64,000 bases of DNA from JAWKWH01 sp040830725 (GCA_040830725.1 JBFOMG010000001.1:62001-126000); one strand, 5' to 3'. Positions 1 through 8,582 are shown, counted from the first letter of the stretch. Numbers and translations: made by a program. The notes: generated from the sequence alone by a model not told the origin.

Positions 1-31
1 GGCATGGGTTACTCAGGGATGCCAGCAGGCG

Positions 32-1102
32 TCACTCCTGCCAGTCGTCGCCCCACCAATCGGCGCCAGTATATTCCATACCCTTGAATTCGGCAGTGTA
101 TTCGCGGACAGTTGCTAGGATAGACTCACCGTCAATCCCCTTGCTTTCCATCAAAGCCAGCCACTCGTCATAGGCGGGTTTGGTCTTCGCAACCCATTTT
201 GCCTTTTCCTCGGGCGACAACCGTATGATCGTGTCACCTCGGCCTTCCATCTTAGAAATCGACGAGTTCCGGCGATTGTCGACGATCGCACCGGTATAGT
301 TTGTTAGCTCGTTTTCCATCGACTTGAAGATTTCCCGCTGTTCCGGTGTCAACTTGTCCCACATCTGCTGTGACATGGTCATCGGAAGCATAACGAACGG
401 ACCGCCAACCAGAGAGTGGTTGCTCGTATGGTCGGTCATTTTCCATTTGATGATCGGTGCGGTCGGAAACCAGATCCCGTCGATGGCTTTCCGTTGGAGA
501 GACACATATATGTCCTCGAGCTTGATATTGCGTGGTGTAGCGCCAAGCAATTCGCTGTAGGTGATACCCGATTTCGAAAACGAGCCGATTTCCAATCCCT
601 GAAGGTCTTCCAAAGTCTTCACCGGATCGACATCCTTGTGAACGTGCAGGTTAAAAAAGTCCGAGACATGGAAACCGAGCGGTACCAATCCTTCAAACTC
701 TGCCTGGATCTCCGGTACATTGTGATAGAGCTTCTGCAGCACATGGTTCGCTTCGACAGTGCTGTCGAACTGGAACGGCAGTGTCATGACGTGGGTCGCT
801 GGAAAAAGACTTTCTTGGGTGAAGATCGCGGTACCGACAACCAGATCGACAAGCCCCGATTTCAGGCCATCGACGGTCTGCGGAGCTTTTACCAGCGTGC
901 CCCCGTGAAACCATTTGAAGGTAATTTCCCCATTTGTCCGCCGCGTTATCTCTTCGAAGTAGCGAGTGTAAGGGTACTGCACGAGATAGTGGCTTTCAGG
1001 CTCATAGCTACCTACCTTAATTTCAAGTGCTGAGGCTGAGGGGGCATACGCCATCGTGACCATCGCCACTGCGGCGGCGCCAAACCAATGTTTCATTTTC
1101 AT
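32..1102 (-). CDS. TRAP transporter solute-binding protein (DctP family)
   Basis: Periplasmic binding protein that delivers an organic acid or polyol-type ligand to a TRAP transporter. The 356-aa product opens with MKMKHWFGAAAVAM, a basic end, a hydrophobic core and an Ala-X-Ala-like cleavage site (SASALE), so it is exported. The body shows the DctP pattern, with a YFEEITRRTNGEITFKWF segment near the N-terminus and a conserved basic/aromatic stretch around SLQRKAIDGIWFP. A start 11 codons upstream is possible, but AGGGAGAAAG lies just before the chosen ATG. It is the last readable gene of the SDR-transketolase operon, 65 bp after the transketolase N-half. Its membrane subunits are not in the window and may lie beyond the left edge. 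The ligand cannot be told from sequence; the neighbours suggest a sugar- or polyol-like compound. Confidence 0.85.
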   Translation of the reverse strand: MKMKHWFGAAAVAMVTMAYAPSASALEIKVGSYEPESHYLVQYPYTRYFEEITRRTNGEITFKWFHGGTLVKAPQTVDGLKSGLVDLVVGTAIFTQESLFPATHVMTLPFQFDSTVEANHVLQKLYHNVPEIQAEFEGLVPLGFHVSDFFNLHVHKDVDPVKTLEDLQGLEIGSFSKSGITYSELLGATPRNIKLEDIYVSLQRKAIDGIWFPTAPIIKWKMTDHTSNHSLVGGPFVMLPMTMSQQMWDKLTPEQREIFKSMENELTNYTGAIVDNRRNSSISKMEGRGDTIIRLSPEEKAKWVAKTKPAYDEWLALMESKGIDGESILATVREYTAEFKGMEYTGADWWGDDWQE

Positions 1103-1167
1103 GTCTTTCTCCCTAGTTGTGAAAATTATGAGCACGAGGTTCGTGCGGTTGAGTTCGTCTATTCAGC

Positions 1168-2043
1168 TCATGGCATGGCCGCCAATTCGCCCTCCAATCG
1201 GCCAATTGTGTTCTGAATTTCTTGCCAGCCGGGCTCCCATTCGAGATACCCGGTGTCCCAGCGCCCATTCGCACCAACGAAGTGAGCGAACGGGATCGCA
1301 TCCTGATAGACCTTTATGCCCGCGAATATCTTAGTGTCCGCCACAAGACCGTAGGGCTGGTCCTTAATCGTTTTTGCTTCGGCGAAGGCATCGAGTATCT
1401 CGGGGATCGAATTGCCGTTGATCTGGCGGGCGTGGAAGCCGAACGCCTCCAGCTTTTTCTTGATCGGTTCGACCGCCAATACGTCCGATGTTTTTCCTGT
1501 CGCACCAAGGTCGTTGTTGTCGATCACGATTATGAAGTTCGAAAGCTTGTGATGGGCCGCGAACATGAACGCTTCCCAAACGCTCCCTTCGTGCAGCTCG
1601 CCATCCGACAGAAGGCAGTATATTCGTTTGTCGGATCCCTTCTTCCGCTCCCCAAGCGCGATCCCCGCTGCCTGACTTACACCCGTGCCTAGAGACCCAG
1701 AGGTGATTTCAAATCCGCGGGCGCTTTCAATTGGGCTTTGATCGATGGGCGAGCCGTCCGCACCCATCGTGCGCAGCTCTTCCATGGTGTAGATCCCCAT
1801 CTCTGCCATCGCGGCAAAGTTGATGATTGTATCGTGCCCGTTCGAGTTCACGAACCGGTCATGGTACCACCCCTTGCCGTCAGGGCGCATCTCATCGAAG
1901 TACAAACAGGCCCCGAAATCAGACAATGCAACTCCCTGCCCAGCGTATCCACCGCGCTGCATGCAAACATCGACTACGTTGCGGCGCATCTTCGCGGCCC
2001 AAAGCTCGAGCGTTTTGATGCGCTTTTCCGAGTTGCTGGTCAT
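1168..2043 (-). CDS. Split transketolase, N-terminal (thiamine diphosphate-binding) subunit
   Basis: Half of a two-subunit transketolase, which moves a two-carbon unit from a ketose to an aldose with thiamine diphosphate and Mg2+. The 291-aa protein carries the cofactor motif as LLSDGELHEGSVWEAF followed by IDNNDLGATG (the SDG...NN version of GDG...NN), plus the conserved GSLGTGVSQAAGIALG segment. The ATG chosen gives MTSNSEKRIKTLE and overlaps the stop of the C-terminal half as ATGA, a sign of translational coupling. Split transketolases in catabolic operons often have narrow or altered substrates. With the SDR and TRAP protein, a role in degrading an imported sugar, polyol or sulfonated sugar is possible but not shown. 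Confidence 0.88.
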   Translation of the reverse strand: MTSNSEKRIKTLELWAAKMRRNVVDVCMQRGGYAGQGVALSDFGACLYFDEMRPDGKGWYHDRFVNSNGHDTIINFAAMAEMGIYTMEELRTMGADGSPIDQSPIESARGFEITSGSLGTGVSQAAGIALGERKKGSDKRIYCLLSDGELHEGSVWEAFMFAAHHKLSNFIIVIDNNDLGATGKTSDVLAVEPIKKKLEAFGFHARQINGNSIPEILDAFAEAKTIKDQPYGLVADTKIFAGIKVYQDAIPFAHFVGANGRWDTGYLEWEPGWQEIQNTIGRLEGELAAMP

Positions 2044-2987
2044 TGCAGAACCCCCTCGATTCGTGCCGCGAGGCTTTCGGCGTCTAGTCCGAAAACACTG
2101 CGAATGTGCTTGATCGAGCCACCTGGCGCCCATGTATTGGGAAGCCCGATGCGCGTGATGCGCGGACCGCCTCCGACAGAAGTGACGATCTCGGCCACCA
2201 GTCCACCCAGACCGGTGGAGATCTGGTGATTTTCGACCGTCACAATTTGTTCATGCGCAAAGCAGAAATCGATGATCTCATCTTCATTGACAGGTTTCAG
2301 CGTTGGCACATGCAGCAGAGAATGATCGAAACCCCGATCTGAAAGAATATCAGACGCTTCAACAGCCCATTGCGACGCGTGCCCGCAAGAGATCACTCCA
2401 ACCTTCGATCCGGTCCTGAGCGGGTAAGTCTTGCCGAATTCGAACTTGAACTTGGTCGCATCCAGCCACTGTGGCGTTGTCCCGCGATGCCCGCGCATGT
2501 AAATCAAACCCGGACGATCGCAGGCGGCATCAAGCGCTTGCGCAAAATCAGTTACATCCATGGGATCGACCACGGTGGCGTGCGCGATAGCGCGTGTCAT
2601 ACCTAAGTCTTCCGTCGATTGGTGGTGGATCGGCGCAGGACTTGAGATGCCGGGCGTGAAGCCGAGGCAGATGCCTGTGTTCTTGCTTGTCCCCATGCAG
2701 ATGACCATTTGGTCGAATGCCCGGCGCGAGGCGTAGCTGGCGAAAGTGGACGTGATGGGGATAAAGCCTGCCTTTGCCAGCCCAGCCGCGATGCCGACCT
2801 GGTTCTGCTCTGCCATTCCGGCATCGACGTACTGGTCCGGCAATTCCTTGGTGACCTTATACAGGTCGCAATACTGGCTGAGATCGGCGCTCATCATGAT
2901 GACATTGTCGCGCCGTTTGCAAAGTTCAAAACTGATGTCGTCGAAGGCCGACGGCACCATCTCTCGATTGTCTTTTTCAAGAAGCAT
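2040..2987 (-). CDS. Split transketolase, C-terminal (pyrimidine-binding) subunit
   Basis: Partner of the N-terminal half. It contributes the pyrimidine-binding side of the active site. The catalytic Glu that activates thiamine diphosphate is visible in AGMAEQNQVGIAAGLA, and the following FIPITSTFASYASRRAFDQM is typical of the family. The C-terminal domain begins around GSKVGVISCG. Two in-frame ATGs are near; the second (MLLEKDNREM, 315 aa) has GGGAG at a good distance and is preferred over the one 5 codons upstream. The gene lies 53 bp downstream of the SDR gene and overlaps the N-half by 4 bp, so the three form one transcript. Confidence 0.87.
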   Translation of the reverse strand: MLLEKDNREMVPSAFDDISFELCKRRDNVIMMSADLSQYCDLYKVTKELPDQYVDAGMAEQNQVGIAAGLAKAGFIPITSTFASYASRRAFDQMVICMGTSKNTGICLGFTPGISSPAPIHHQSTEDLGMTRAIAHATVVDPMDVTDFAQALDAACDRPGLIYMRGHRGTTPQWLDATKFKFEFGKTYPLRTGSKVGVISCGHASQWAVEASDILSDRGFDHSLLHVPTLKPVNEDEIIDFCFAHEQIVTVENHQISTGLGGLVAEIVTSVGGGPRITRIGLPNTWAPGGSIKHIRSVFGLDAESLAARIEGVLQ

Positions 2988-3040
2988 TACACGCACTCCC
3001 ATTCGAAGCCGCTTGGTTTAGCGCCGTTGCCAAGGATTGA

Positions 3041-3811
3041 TCAGACGGACCCAGCGACAAAGAATCCTCCCCCGCTGGCGTCGACGAACGCGCCGGTGAC
3101 AAGCGATGCGGCCGGCGACATTAGCCAAACGGCAATTTCGGCAATCTCATCGCAGGTGCCAAGCCGACCGATAGGAATCGAATCTTCGACCGATTTCTTG
3201 AGTTCTGGATTTGCGTCCAGACCAGCGGTCATGGGACTTTCCACCGCTCCGGGGCGCACGGTGTTGACCCGAATTCCCTGGCGCGCCACCTCCTTGGCAA
3301 AGCCTTTGGTAAAGACATCGACCGCGCCTTTGGAGGCGGCGTAGACGCACGCACCCGGTCGCCCTCCAATAGTTGCAGCCATAGAGGCGATATTCACGAT
3401 CGAACCACCGGACCCGCCTCTCTCGGTAGACATAAGCCGCCCCGCTTCCCGACAGCAGATCATCAGGCCCATCACGTTGATATCCAGCATGCGGGCATTG
3501 GCCTTCACATCCATATCCAGGATGGTCCCGCCAACAAAAATTCCGGCTGCATGGACCGCCGCCGTGGGCCTGCCGAAGGTTCGGTTCGCCTCCTCGTAAG
3601 CGGAAATGATTTGATCTTCGCGAGATACGTCCGCTGCGATGAATTTGGCCTCGCCGCCGCCGTCGCAAATGTCTTTTACAAGGGCATCGGCTGAAGCGCG
3701 TTCGTGCTCCAGTGAAAGGATCGACACAGCATAGCCCCTCTTTGAAGCGAGCCGTGCCGCAGACCTCCCCATTCCGCTGGCACCACCGGTTACCACGCAA
3801 TGCTGTGCCAA
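3041..3811 (-). CDS. Short-chain dehydrogenase/reductase (SDR), first gene of the operon
   Basis: NAD(P)-dependent oxidoreductase of the classical SDR type, 256 aa. Seen in order: cofactor motif VTGGASGMG at residues 7-15, the catalytic Ser in NIASMAATIG, the YAASK motif, and the NTVRPGAVESPMT loop after it. The C-terminus ends GAFVDASGGGFFVAGSV. The start is unusual: in this frame the best codon is TTG with GGGAGA five bases upstream (giving M-AQHCVVTGG). A stronger GGAGG with an ATG lies close by in another frame that stops after 11 codons. As first gene behind the two palindromes at 3881-3921 it probably oxidises or reduces the polyol or sugar fed to the transketolase. The substrate is unknown. 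Confidence 0.85.
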   Translation of the reverse strand: MAQHCVVTGGASGMGRSAARLASKRGYAVSILSLEHERASADALVKDICDGGGEAKFIAADVSREDQIISAYEEANRTFGRPTAAVHAAGIFVGGTILDMDVKANARMLDINVMGLMICCREAGRLMSTERGGSGGSIVNIASMAATIGGRPGACVYAASKGAVDVFTKGFAKEVARQGIRVNTVRPGAVESPMTAGLDANPELKKSVEDSIPIGRLGTCDEIAEIAVWLMSPAASLVTGAFVDASGGGFFVAGSV

Positions 3812-3880
3812 AGTTCGTCTCCCATAGCTTTCCTCCGCACGCTCACCGCAGGCGACAGTCCAAGGCGCCTGCAAAGGTAG

Positions 3881-3893
3881 GAGGTCCGACCTC
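3881..3893. promoter_or_regulatory. Candidate GntR operator (GAGGTCCGACCTC) before the SDR operon
   Basis: A 13-bp palindrome, GAGGTCCGACCTC, lies about 70 bp upstream of the SDR start. The identical 13-mer occurs upstream of the neighbouring GntR/UTRA gene, inside a 17-bp inverted repeat. Two exact copies, one per transcription unit, fit the operator of that regulator. Binding is inferred. Confidence 0.65.
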
Positions 3894-3897
3894 TCAT

Positions 3898-3921
3898 AAA
3901 GGTATGGACTATAATACCTTT
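3898..3921. promoter_or_regulatory. Second palindrome in the SDR-operon promoter region
   Basis: Perfect 8-bp arms AAAGGTAT and ATACCTTT are separated by 8 bp, only 4 bp from the GAGGTCCGACCTC site. It may be a second regulator site or part of the promoter; the spacer contains TATAAT, which could act as a -10 box on the plus strand. No second copy was seen near the GntR gene. Confidence 0.4.
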
Positions 3922-3984
3922 AAAGTCAACGATTTTCCTTAAATCGTTGCAGGTTGAACCAGAACGGCTGTAGCTGATTGATTT

Positions 3985-4797
3985 TTAGAGAGAACTCAGG
4001 TGCGAACTAACCAGGGAAGCAGGAAGCCGCTCCTCGGCAACCTTACCAAGTGCTGCATTTTTCGCGCCTGCATTCGGGCGTTCTGCTTCAAAACGTACAT
4101 CGACGCGCGCAGTGTTGTACCAGGTCACCGAGTAGCTAAGCGTGGTTTGAGTATCGAGCGACGTGCCATACTCGACCAGCAAGACCGGGTCTGCATCGCG
4201 AAGACGCAGGCGTTTGGCTGTATCAGGAGGTGCGGGGACAACGGTCAAACGTCCGGTCGCGCGTAACACAGCCCTCTTAAGCTGAGCTTCATAGAGAGCA
4301 ACCAGAGTGTTCTCGTCCACATCGAAACTTCTTGCATCAAATTCGACACCGTCCACGACGGAGCGGACCACATCGATCGTTCTCTGAATGGGAACTCCAT
4401 CCGCACAGAATACGCGATCGACCAGCCAGTATTCACTCCCGATGGGCACATCCAAAAGGCCGCCAATTGTCTCGTCAGCAGCGGCGCGTTCGATCGTCAG
4501 ATCCGTAGCGGACGCTTTTTGCCCGCTCTCCCGGATGAGCGCAGGTGCACTGCGAATGATCGGCAAGCGCACGATCACGGGCGATTTCTCTTCCGGCTTT
4601 CGGACGATTGTTCCGACGCCCCACTTTTTTTCGATTAGGCCAGCTTGCCACAGCACCCCAAAGGCTTCCCGCAGCTTTGCGCGGCTGACGCCCAAGCTCT
4701 CGGAAAGTCGCACCTCTGATGGCAACCGATCCCCATCGTGAAAATCCGTTTGGATCATATCGCGGAGCTTTGCGGTTATCTCGTTCGGGTCCGGCAA
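3985..4797 (-). CDS. GntR family transcriptional regulator with UTRA ligand domain
   Basis: Repressor of the HutC/UTRA branch of GntR, 270 aa. The N-terminal winged helix covers roughly residues 1-70, with RLPSEVRLSESLGVSRAKL as helix-turn-helix and GLIEKKWGVGTIVRKP as wing. The UTRA effector-binding domain follows, with EYWLVDRVFCADGVPIQ and the typical end ...LSYSVTWYNTARVDVRFEA. The start is TTG, preceded by AGGAAG. A later in-frame ATG (MIQTDFHDGD) would cut off the first helix. It is transcribed in the same direction as the SDR operon and separated from it by about 170 bp. The identical palindromes before both units suggest it controls the operon and itself, with a sugar-like effector. 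Confidence 0.87.
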   Translation of the reverse strand: MPDPNEITAKLRDMIQTDFHDGDRLPSEVRLSESLGVSRAKLREAFGVLWQAGLIEKKWGVGTIVRKPEEKSPVIVRLPIIRSAPALIRESGQKASATDLTIERAAADETIGGLLDVPIGSEYWLVDRVFCADGVPIQRTIDVVRSVVDGVEFDARSFDVDENTLVALYEAQLKRAVLRATGRLTVVPAPPDTAKRLRLRDADPVLLVEYGTSLDTQTTLSYSVTWYNTARVDVRFEAERPNAGAKNAALGKVAEERLPASLVSSHLSSL

Positions 4798-4840
4798 AGG
4801 GCTGCTTCCTGTGCAAAATCGGTCAAATCGGTGAAGTCAG

Positions 4841-4857
4841 AAGAGGTCCGACCTCTT
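4841..4857. promoter_or_regulatory. Candidate autoregulatory operator of the GntR/UTRA gene
   Basis: AAGAGGTCCGACCTCTT is an inverted repeat with 8-bp arms around one central base, 43 bp upstream of the TTG start. It contains the same 13-mer found before the SDR operon, which argues for autoregulation. Confidence 0.65.
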
Positions 4858-5025
4858 GAGAACTACTCTCAGGATCTCGAGAAAACAAGCATTTTCATTG
4901 GTGGACACACGGTTCGGAAAAGGACGAGTGGACCAATATGGTTCTTTTGTTGAAGTGAAAAGTGCAGCAATATCAGGCGCGGCGCGTGGAGTAGTTAGCA
5001 ATATTGAGTAGAAGCTAAACCTTGA

Positions 5026-5046
5026 AGGGCGCAACGCGCCTTTTTG
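5026..5046 (+). terminator. Intrinsic terminator-like hairpin
   Basis: Stem GGCGC / GCGCC with a 3-base AAC loop, followed by TTTTTGTG on the plus strand. No intact plus-strand gene lies just before it, so it may be left over from decayed DNA. Confidence 0.45.
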
Positions 5047-5068
5047 TGTCCGCAACATCGCGTCTATC

Positions 5069-5299
5069 GATCACATCGCATCCGAATTCGGTCGCCGAGG
5101 CGTGAATGCAACCAGTGCCGCAATTGATGCAACCCTATGCGATACTCAGAAAACGTGGATTGACGACGCGGCTGAAGCGTATGGAGGGTTCGACATTTTG
5201 ATTGCGAATGTGAGCGCACCAAGCCAGGGCACAGACGAGTACGCGTGGTAGCAAAGCTTCGACGAGCTTGATGCCGACGAGTGTCCGCTTTCGCCTACA
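5069..5299 (+). pseudogene. Remnant of a short-chain dehydrogenase gene
   Basis: One plus-strand frame reads ...WIDDAAEAYGGFDILIANVS..., the stretch around the NAG-like motif of an SDR (normally ...FGGIDILVNNA...). It then runs GTDEYAW-stop-QSFDELD. A TAG at 5249-5251 interrupts it. There is no cofactor motif upstream and no YxxxK downstream, so this is an internal scrap of an SDR gene, not a working one. It is not an obvious copy of the intact SDR at 3041-3811. Confidence 0.55.
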
Positions 5300-5535
5300 T
5301 GAAGCCCAAAAGCTGCCAGTCCGGATACGGCCCCATTCCGGTCATTTGATCAAAGCGTAGGGAAAGTCGGTTCTTCGCCCCGTAGTGACGAAAAGCGCGA
5401 AATAGAGAATGTTTCAAAGATTCGTACTGTGCCTGTTGGTGCACGGCACAGCGAAAATTGGCAATCCTTCACCTTGCCGGAATGCACTCCCAACTATTGG
5501 CTCGGTGGTGTGACTTCCGCCTCTCCGGCAGCCGT

Positions 5536-6552
5536 TTAAGTCGCTCCTCTGGTACGCATTAGCAGCCGCTTCAATCTCAAACCGGCCAAGAGAATGTACG
5601 GCGGCATGGCTAGAGAGTAGTGACCACAATTCAATTCCAGGACATCTGGCCTGGCACCGGCGACCGTCAATTTCGTCACGAACCTCTCCGATAACTGAGG
5701 CAATACCACTTTGTCTCTCTTCGCCAGAACAATCTGCAGATCAAGATCTGGGCGCGCCAGCTTGTCGGCGTGGTTCTCCAAACTGATCGGACCCCAGGCC
5801 CTTCTGAGTTCGGACAACTCAATCTCTGATTCGAGACTCTGGTGTATCAATCGTGTCGCGCGACCCGTCCAGACCATGTCCGCGAGACTTCCCCCGCTCA
5901 AAAATAACGAGGCTTTCGACACTGCCGGGTCGTGCGCCGCAACCAACCCCGCAACCCATGAGCCTAAACTCATGCCGAGAACCGCGATCTCTCCGTAGCC
6001 TAGGCTCTTCAACCAATATATTAGCCTACGCCCATCCAGAACCGCCTGCCTCAAAGATTGGAGTGTTCGACCGAGATTCGGACTAAGCATGTAATCAGCA
6101 TGTGCAGAGCCGGGACGGCTGCGCTCGAAATGATACGGCATAGCAAGCTCGGCCACCGAGATGCCACGGCGCGAGAAGAAGTTGGCGATTTTCGGTTGCC
6201 GCGATCTCGCATTCCAATGGTGAAAGACCACTAGAGCCTGATCTAACGCCCCGCTTTCTGTCACTTTTGCCCAAACTACGTTATTTTCTTCGATGTCCGT
6301 CGCAACGTCCGATGGAAATTTGAGCCATCCGTCTTTCATTTGAAATTCAGGATCGGCCTCACTCGGCTCATTGAAGAATGTCAGATCTGCTAAGGCTTGG
6401 TCCGCGATTGCGCAAAACTCCTCGATACTTGCGATCTCTTTCGCACCCGGAAAAGCGCGTTCCGCATCAAGAACGAATTCCGCTGCTTCCTTCACAGCGT
6501 CGCCGCGCTGCGCCTGCCGCTCATCCCACCGATCAAGCCAATTATAATACAT
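5536..6552 (-). CDS. rcgR: RcgR-like alpha/beta hydrolase (putative quorum lactone hydrolase)
   Basis: Alpha/beta-fold hydrolase, 338 aa. The nucleophile elbow is GMSLGSW, the likely catalytic Asp is in LAKRDKVV and the His in LNCGHYSLA near the end. From memory, both sequence and neighbour match the RcgR family of rhizobial conjugative plasmids and islands, which is annotated as a putative quorum-signal lactone hydrolase; that activity is not demonstrated here. The start chosen (MYYNWLDRWDERQAQRG) overlaps the end of the rcgA-like gene by 11 bp, so the two are cotranscribed. An upstream in-frame start would add 27 residues. A different ester or lactone substrate is possible. Confidence 0.65.
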   Translation of the reverse strand: MYYNWLDRWDERQAQRGDAVKEAAEFVLDAERAFPGAKEIASIEEFCAIADQALADLTFFNEPSEADPEFQMKDGWLKFPSDVATDIEENNVVWAKVTESGALDQALVVFHHWNARSRQPKIANFFSRRGISVAELAMPYHFERSRPGSAHADYMLSPNLGRTLQSLRQAVLDGRRLIYWLKSLGYGEIAVLGMSLGSWVAGLVAAHDPAVSKASLFLSGGSLADMVWTGRATRLIHQSLESEIELSELRRAWGPISLENHADKLARPDLDLQIVLAKRDKVVLPQLSERFVTKLTVAGARPDVLELNCGHYSLAMPPYILLAGLRLKRLLMRTRGAT

Positions 6553-8152
6553 CCGGCTTGTGTCCTTGCTCACCCAATTGGGCGGTCCCAAGCCCCGGAT
6601 CCAATAGGCTGTAAATCGCCAGGAAAACACCAATGCTCAGCAAGATTGAAAACCCGGCAAATGCACCGATCAGCGCGTAGCTAGTGACGAGCAACACTAT
6701 GATGGCCGACATCTTTGCCCAATGGATAAACATCGAATTTCCAACACCCAATCGGGAAACCCCATACATAAAGACAAAGCACGTCGCTAAAACAATGAGA
6801 AGACTGGTGAAATGGTTCGGAGCGATGTAGTCGGCCACGTTGTGGATTTCATCATCAGCACCGAAAATCAAGGACATATCCCTGACCAGCCAACTCACGA
6901 TGTTCGATCCGATCGATGCCATATAGGTGCTTTGAAGCTTCATGCACATAGCAACGAGGATGCCCAAAACGGTGCATCGAAATATGCCCTGCATCACTGC
7001 GATGCCAATCTTATTGATCTTGCGTCGATGATCTGCCCCCCGCGGATGCATTGACGCCGAACGAATGTCCGACAGGTCATTGGCTATCGTATAGAGCAGA
7101 ATGAGACCTACAAAGAACAGGTAAAAGCAAATACACATGTATAGGTAGGCAAATCCGGTGAACATGGCTGCTTCCGGAACCGTTATTACTTCCGGGCGCT
7201 TAATCGCTAACCTGCCCCAATCCGTCGCGTACTCATCACCGCCTTGAATTAAGGGTAGTAATCGGATGCTGATCCATTGAAAAATGCCAGCGAAAATTAT
7301 GCAGATAATAAAAACTATCCAAAATGTATATGAGGAAGCTTCTAATTTGCGTGTCCAAGCGTCAGAACTTTCCTTCTGACCACCCTGCGATGGGAAATTC
7401 AAACGCCTTTCAATTTTCCAATAGGCGAGTATGTCGGCAACAAACGCAAAAAACAGCGGCATAAAAGCAATGAAAACGAATGTCCAATTCGGTGCCCAGA
7501 GGAATCCAACCTGCTTGATGTAGCCTTCTGATTGTTCGAAAGAAACGTTGTGAATGCCGAGAAAATACGACGTAAACCCGAGCGCGACGGCACCTGCAAA
7601 CACCGAGACAGGTAAATTCAAGGGTGAGCCCATGAACAAAGATTCCGACGATGCCGCCAGACTAAAACGCCGCATGCTCCGTTTGGTGTTAGCGTCCTGC
7701 GCCGTACCAGCCGGAATGTCTGTGGAGATATCGAGGGGCGTATTCTCCGCTCGATCTACTGATCTTGGAGAATAGCTTTCCACTGTCCTCCGCTTGTTGC
7801 GCCTCCTGGAAACAAAATGTGATCGCGCCACACCAAGCGCTGCTTGCCATTCGCTGGTGGCCTCCGGATCGTCGCACCCAAATATCCTCGCCAGCAAACG
7901 AGTGTTTTCAGTGCCAATACCTTTGTCATTGTCCTGAAACCAAAGCTGCACTGTTCGCAATTCGATCCCGGAACCCCTTGCATCAATCTGCGTTATCGCG
8001 TCAGCAAGAAGATCGGGCGTCCAAGGGCCTTGGGGAAACCCGTCCTTGTCTACAGGCCGACCGGCACCAGCTGAGGTTAGGCGTTTAAAGAGTTCTTTAA
8101 AATCACCTCCGTCTTTCGGTGGCGGGACAAAATATTTTCCATTCTTTATCAA
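6542..8152 (-). CDS. rcgA: RcgA-like membrane protein (putative transporter)
   Basis: 536-aa protein in two parts. Residues 1-115 are soluble and look DNA-binding or regulatory (GPWTPDLLADAITQID, LRTVQLWFQDNDKGIGTEN, LARIFGCDDP). The rest holds about eight hydrophobic segments, for example VSVFAGAVALGFTSYFLG, FVFIAFMPLFFAFVADILAY and a C-terminal AIIVLLVTSYALIGAFAGFS. It resembles RcgA, annotated as a putative transporter partnered with RcgR. No transport motif was recognised. The first codon is TTG without a clear ribosome site, so the exact start is unsure. Base composition looks more AT-rich than the flanking ardC-relaxase genes, which hints at a separate origin. Confidence 0.6.
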   Translation of the reverse strand: MIKNGKYFVPPPKDGGDFKELFKRLTSAGAGRPVDKDGFPQGPWTPDLLADAITQIDARGSGIELRTVQLWFQDNDKGIGTENTRLLARIFGCDDPEATSEWQAALGVARSHFVSRRRNKRRTVESYSPRSVDRAENTPLDISTDIPAGTAQDANTKRSMRRFSLAASSESLFMGSPLNLPVSVFAGAVALGFTSYFLGIHNVSFEQSEGYIKQVGFLWAPNWTFVFIAFMPLFFAFVADILAYWKIERRLNFPSQGGQKESSDAWTRKLEASSYTFWIVFIICIIFAGIFQWISIRLLPLIQGGDEYATDWGRLAIKRPEVITVPEAAMFTGFAYLYMCICFYLFFVGLILLYTIANDLSDIRSASMHPRGADHRRKINKIGIAVMQGIFRCTVLGILVAMCMKLQSTYMASIGSNIVSWLVRDMSLIFGADDEIHNVADYIAPNHFTSLLIVLATCFVFMYGVSRLGVGNSMFIHWAKMSAIIVLLVTSYALIGAFAGFSILLSIGVFLAIYSLLDPGLGTAQLGEQGHKPDVL

Positions 8153-8582
8153 CTATTTGCGGTCATCCGTTTCGTTTCATTTCGTATCGTTTCTCTTCAA
8201 TTTCTCTCCTGTGATTGTAAAGATCCAGGGCCCTTCAAGCCGCTGATGTGGCACCGCCCGAGTGGCATCCACTTGCGATCTAAGGCAGCTTGAGGCAACT
8301 ACGACATCATCGGACAGATCGTGCCATGGACACCGATACTCAGTATTACCAAGTCGAAAAGTCCGCATTGCAGAATTTCAAGCTGGTTCACTGTCGATCG
8401 GCTCTAGGACTAGATATACAACTCCGGTCAAGAAATAACAAGAATAAGTCATTCACGATTGGCCGTGTTTGAATACTAAAGATCGTGTTATTTCGTTTAC
8501 CAATATAATGACCATCGGGGAGCTTGGGAAATGCTTTCAAATGTGACCATCTTGCTGCTTTCGAAGCGTAGTGGATTAAACA
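8153..8582. other. Divergent promoter region between rcgA-like and isochorismatase-like genes
   Basis: AT-rich and without a credible gene. Near the rcgA side, at about 8167-8195, there are short tandem copies of TTTCRT-type words (CGTTTCGTTTCATTTCG), which could be regulator contact sites. Promoters for both flanking genes must lie here but none stands out. Confidence 0.4.

Larger units (their letters stand above)
4858..5535. other. Intergenic stretch with gene remnants
   Basis: No intact gene is visible. It contains a terminator-like hairpin and a plus-strand SDR remnant (both listed separately). A short open plus-strand stretch, about 5391-5540, ends in ...TPNYWLGGVTSASPAAV-stop; it may be the tail of another lost gene but was not recognised. 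The region looks like a junction between the transketolase operon and the ICE core. Confidence 0.5.

Noticed and set aside
416..1033. 205-aa plus-strand frame opposite the TRAP binding protein
   Set aside because: Antisense shadow of a strongly supported gene; no domain and no ribosome site.
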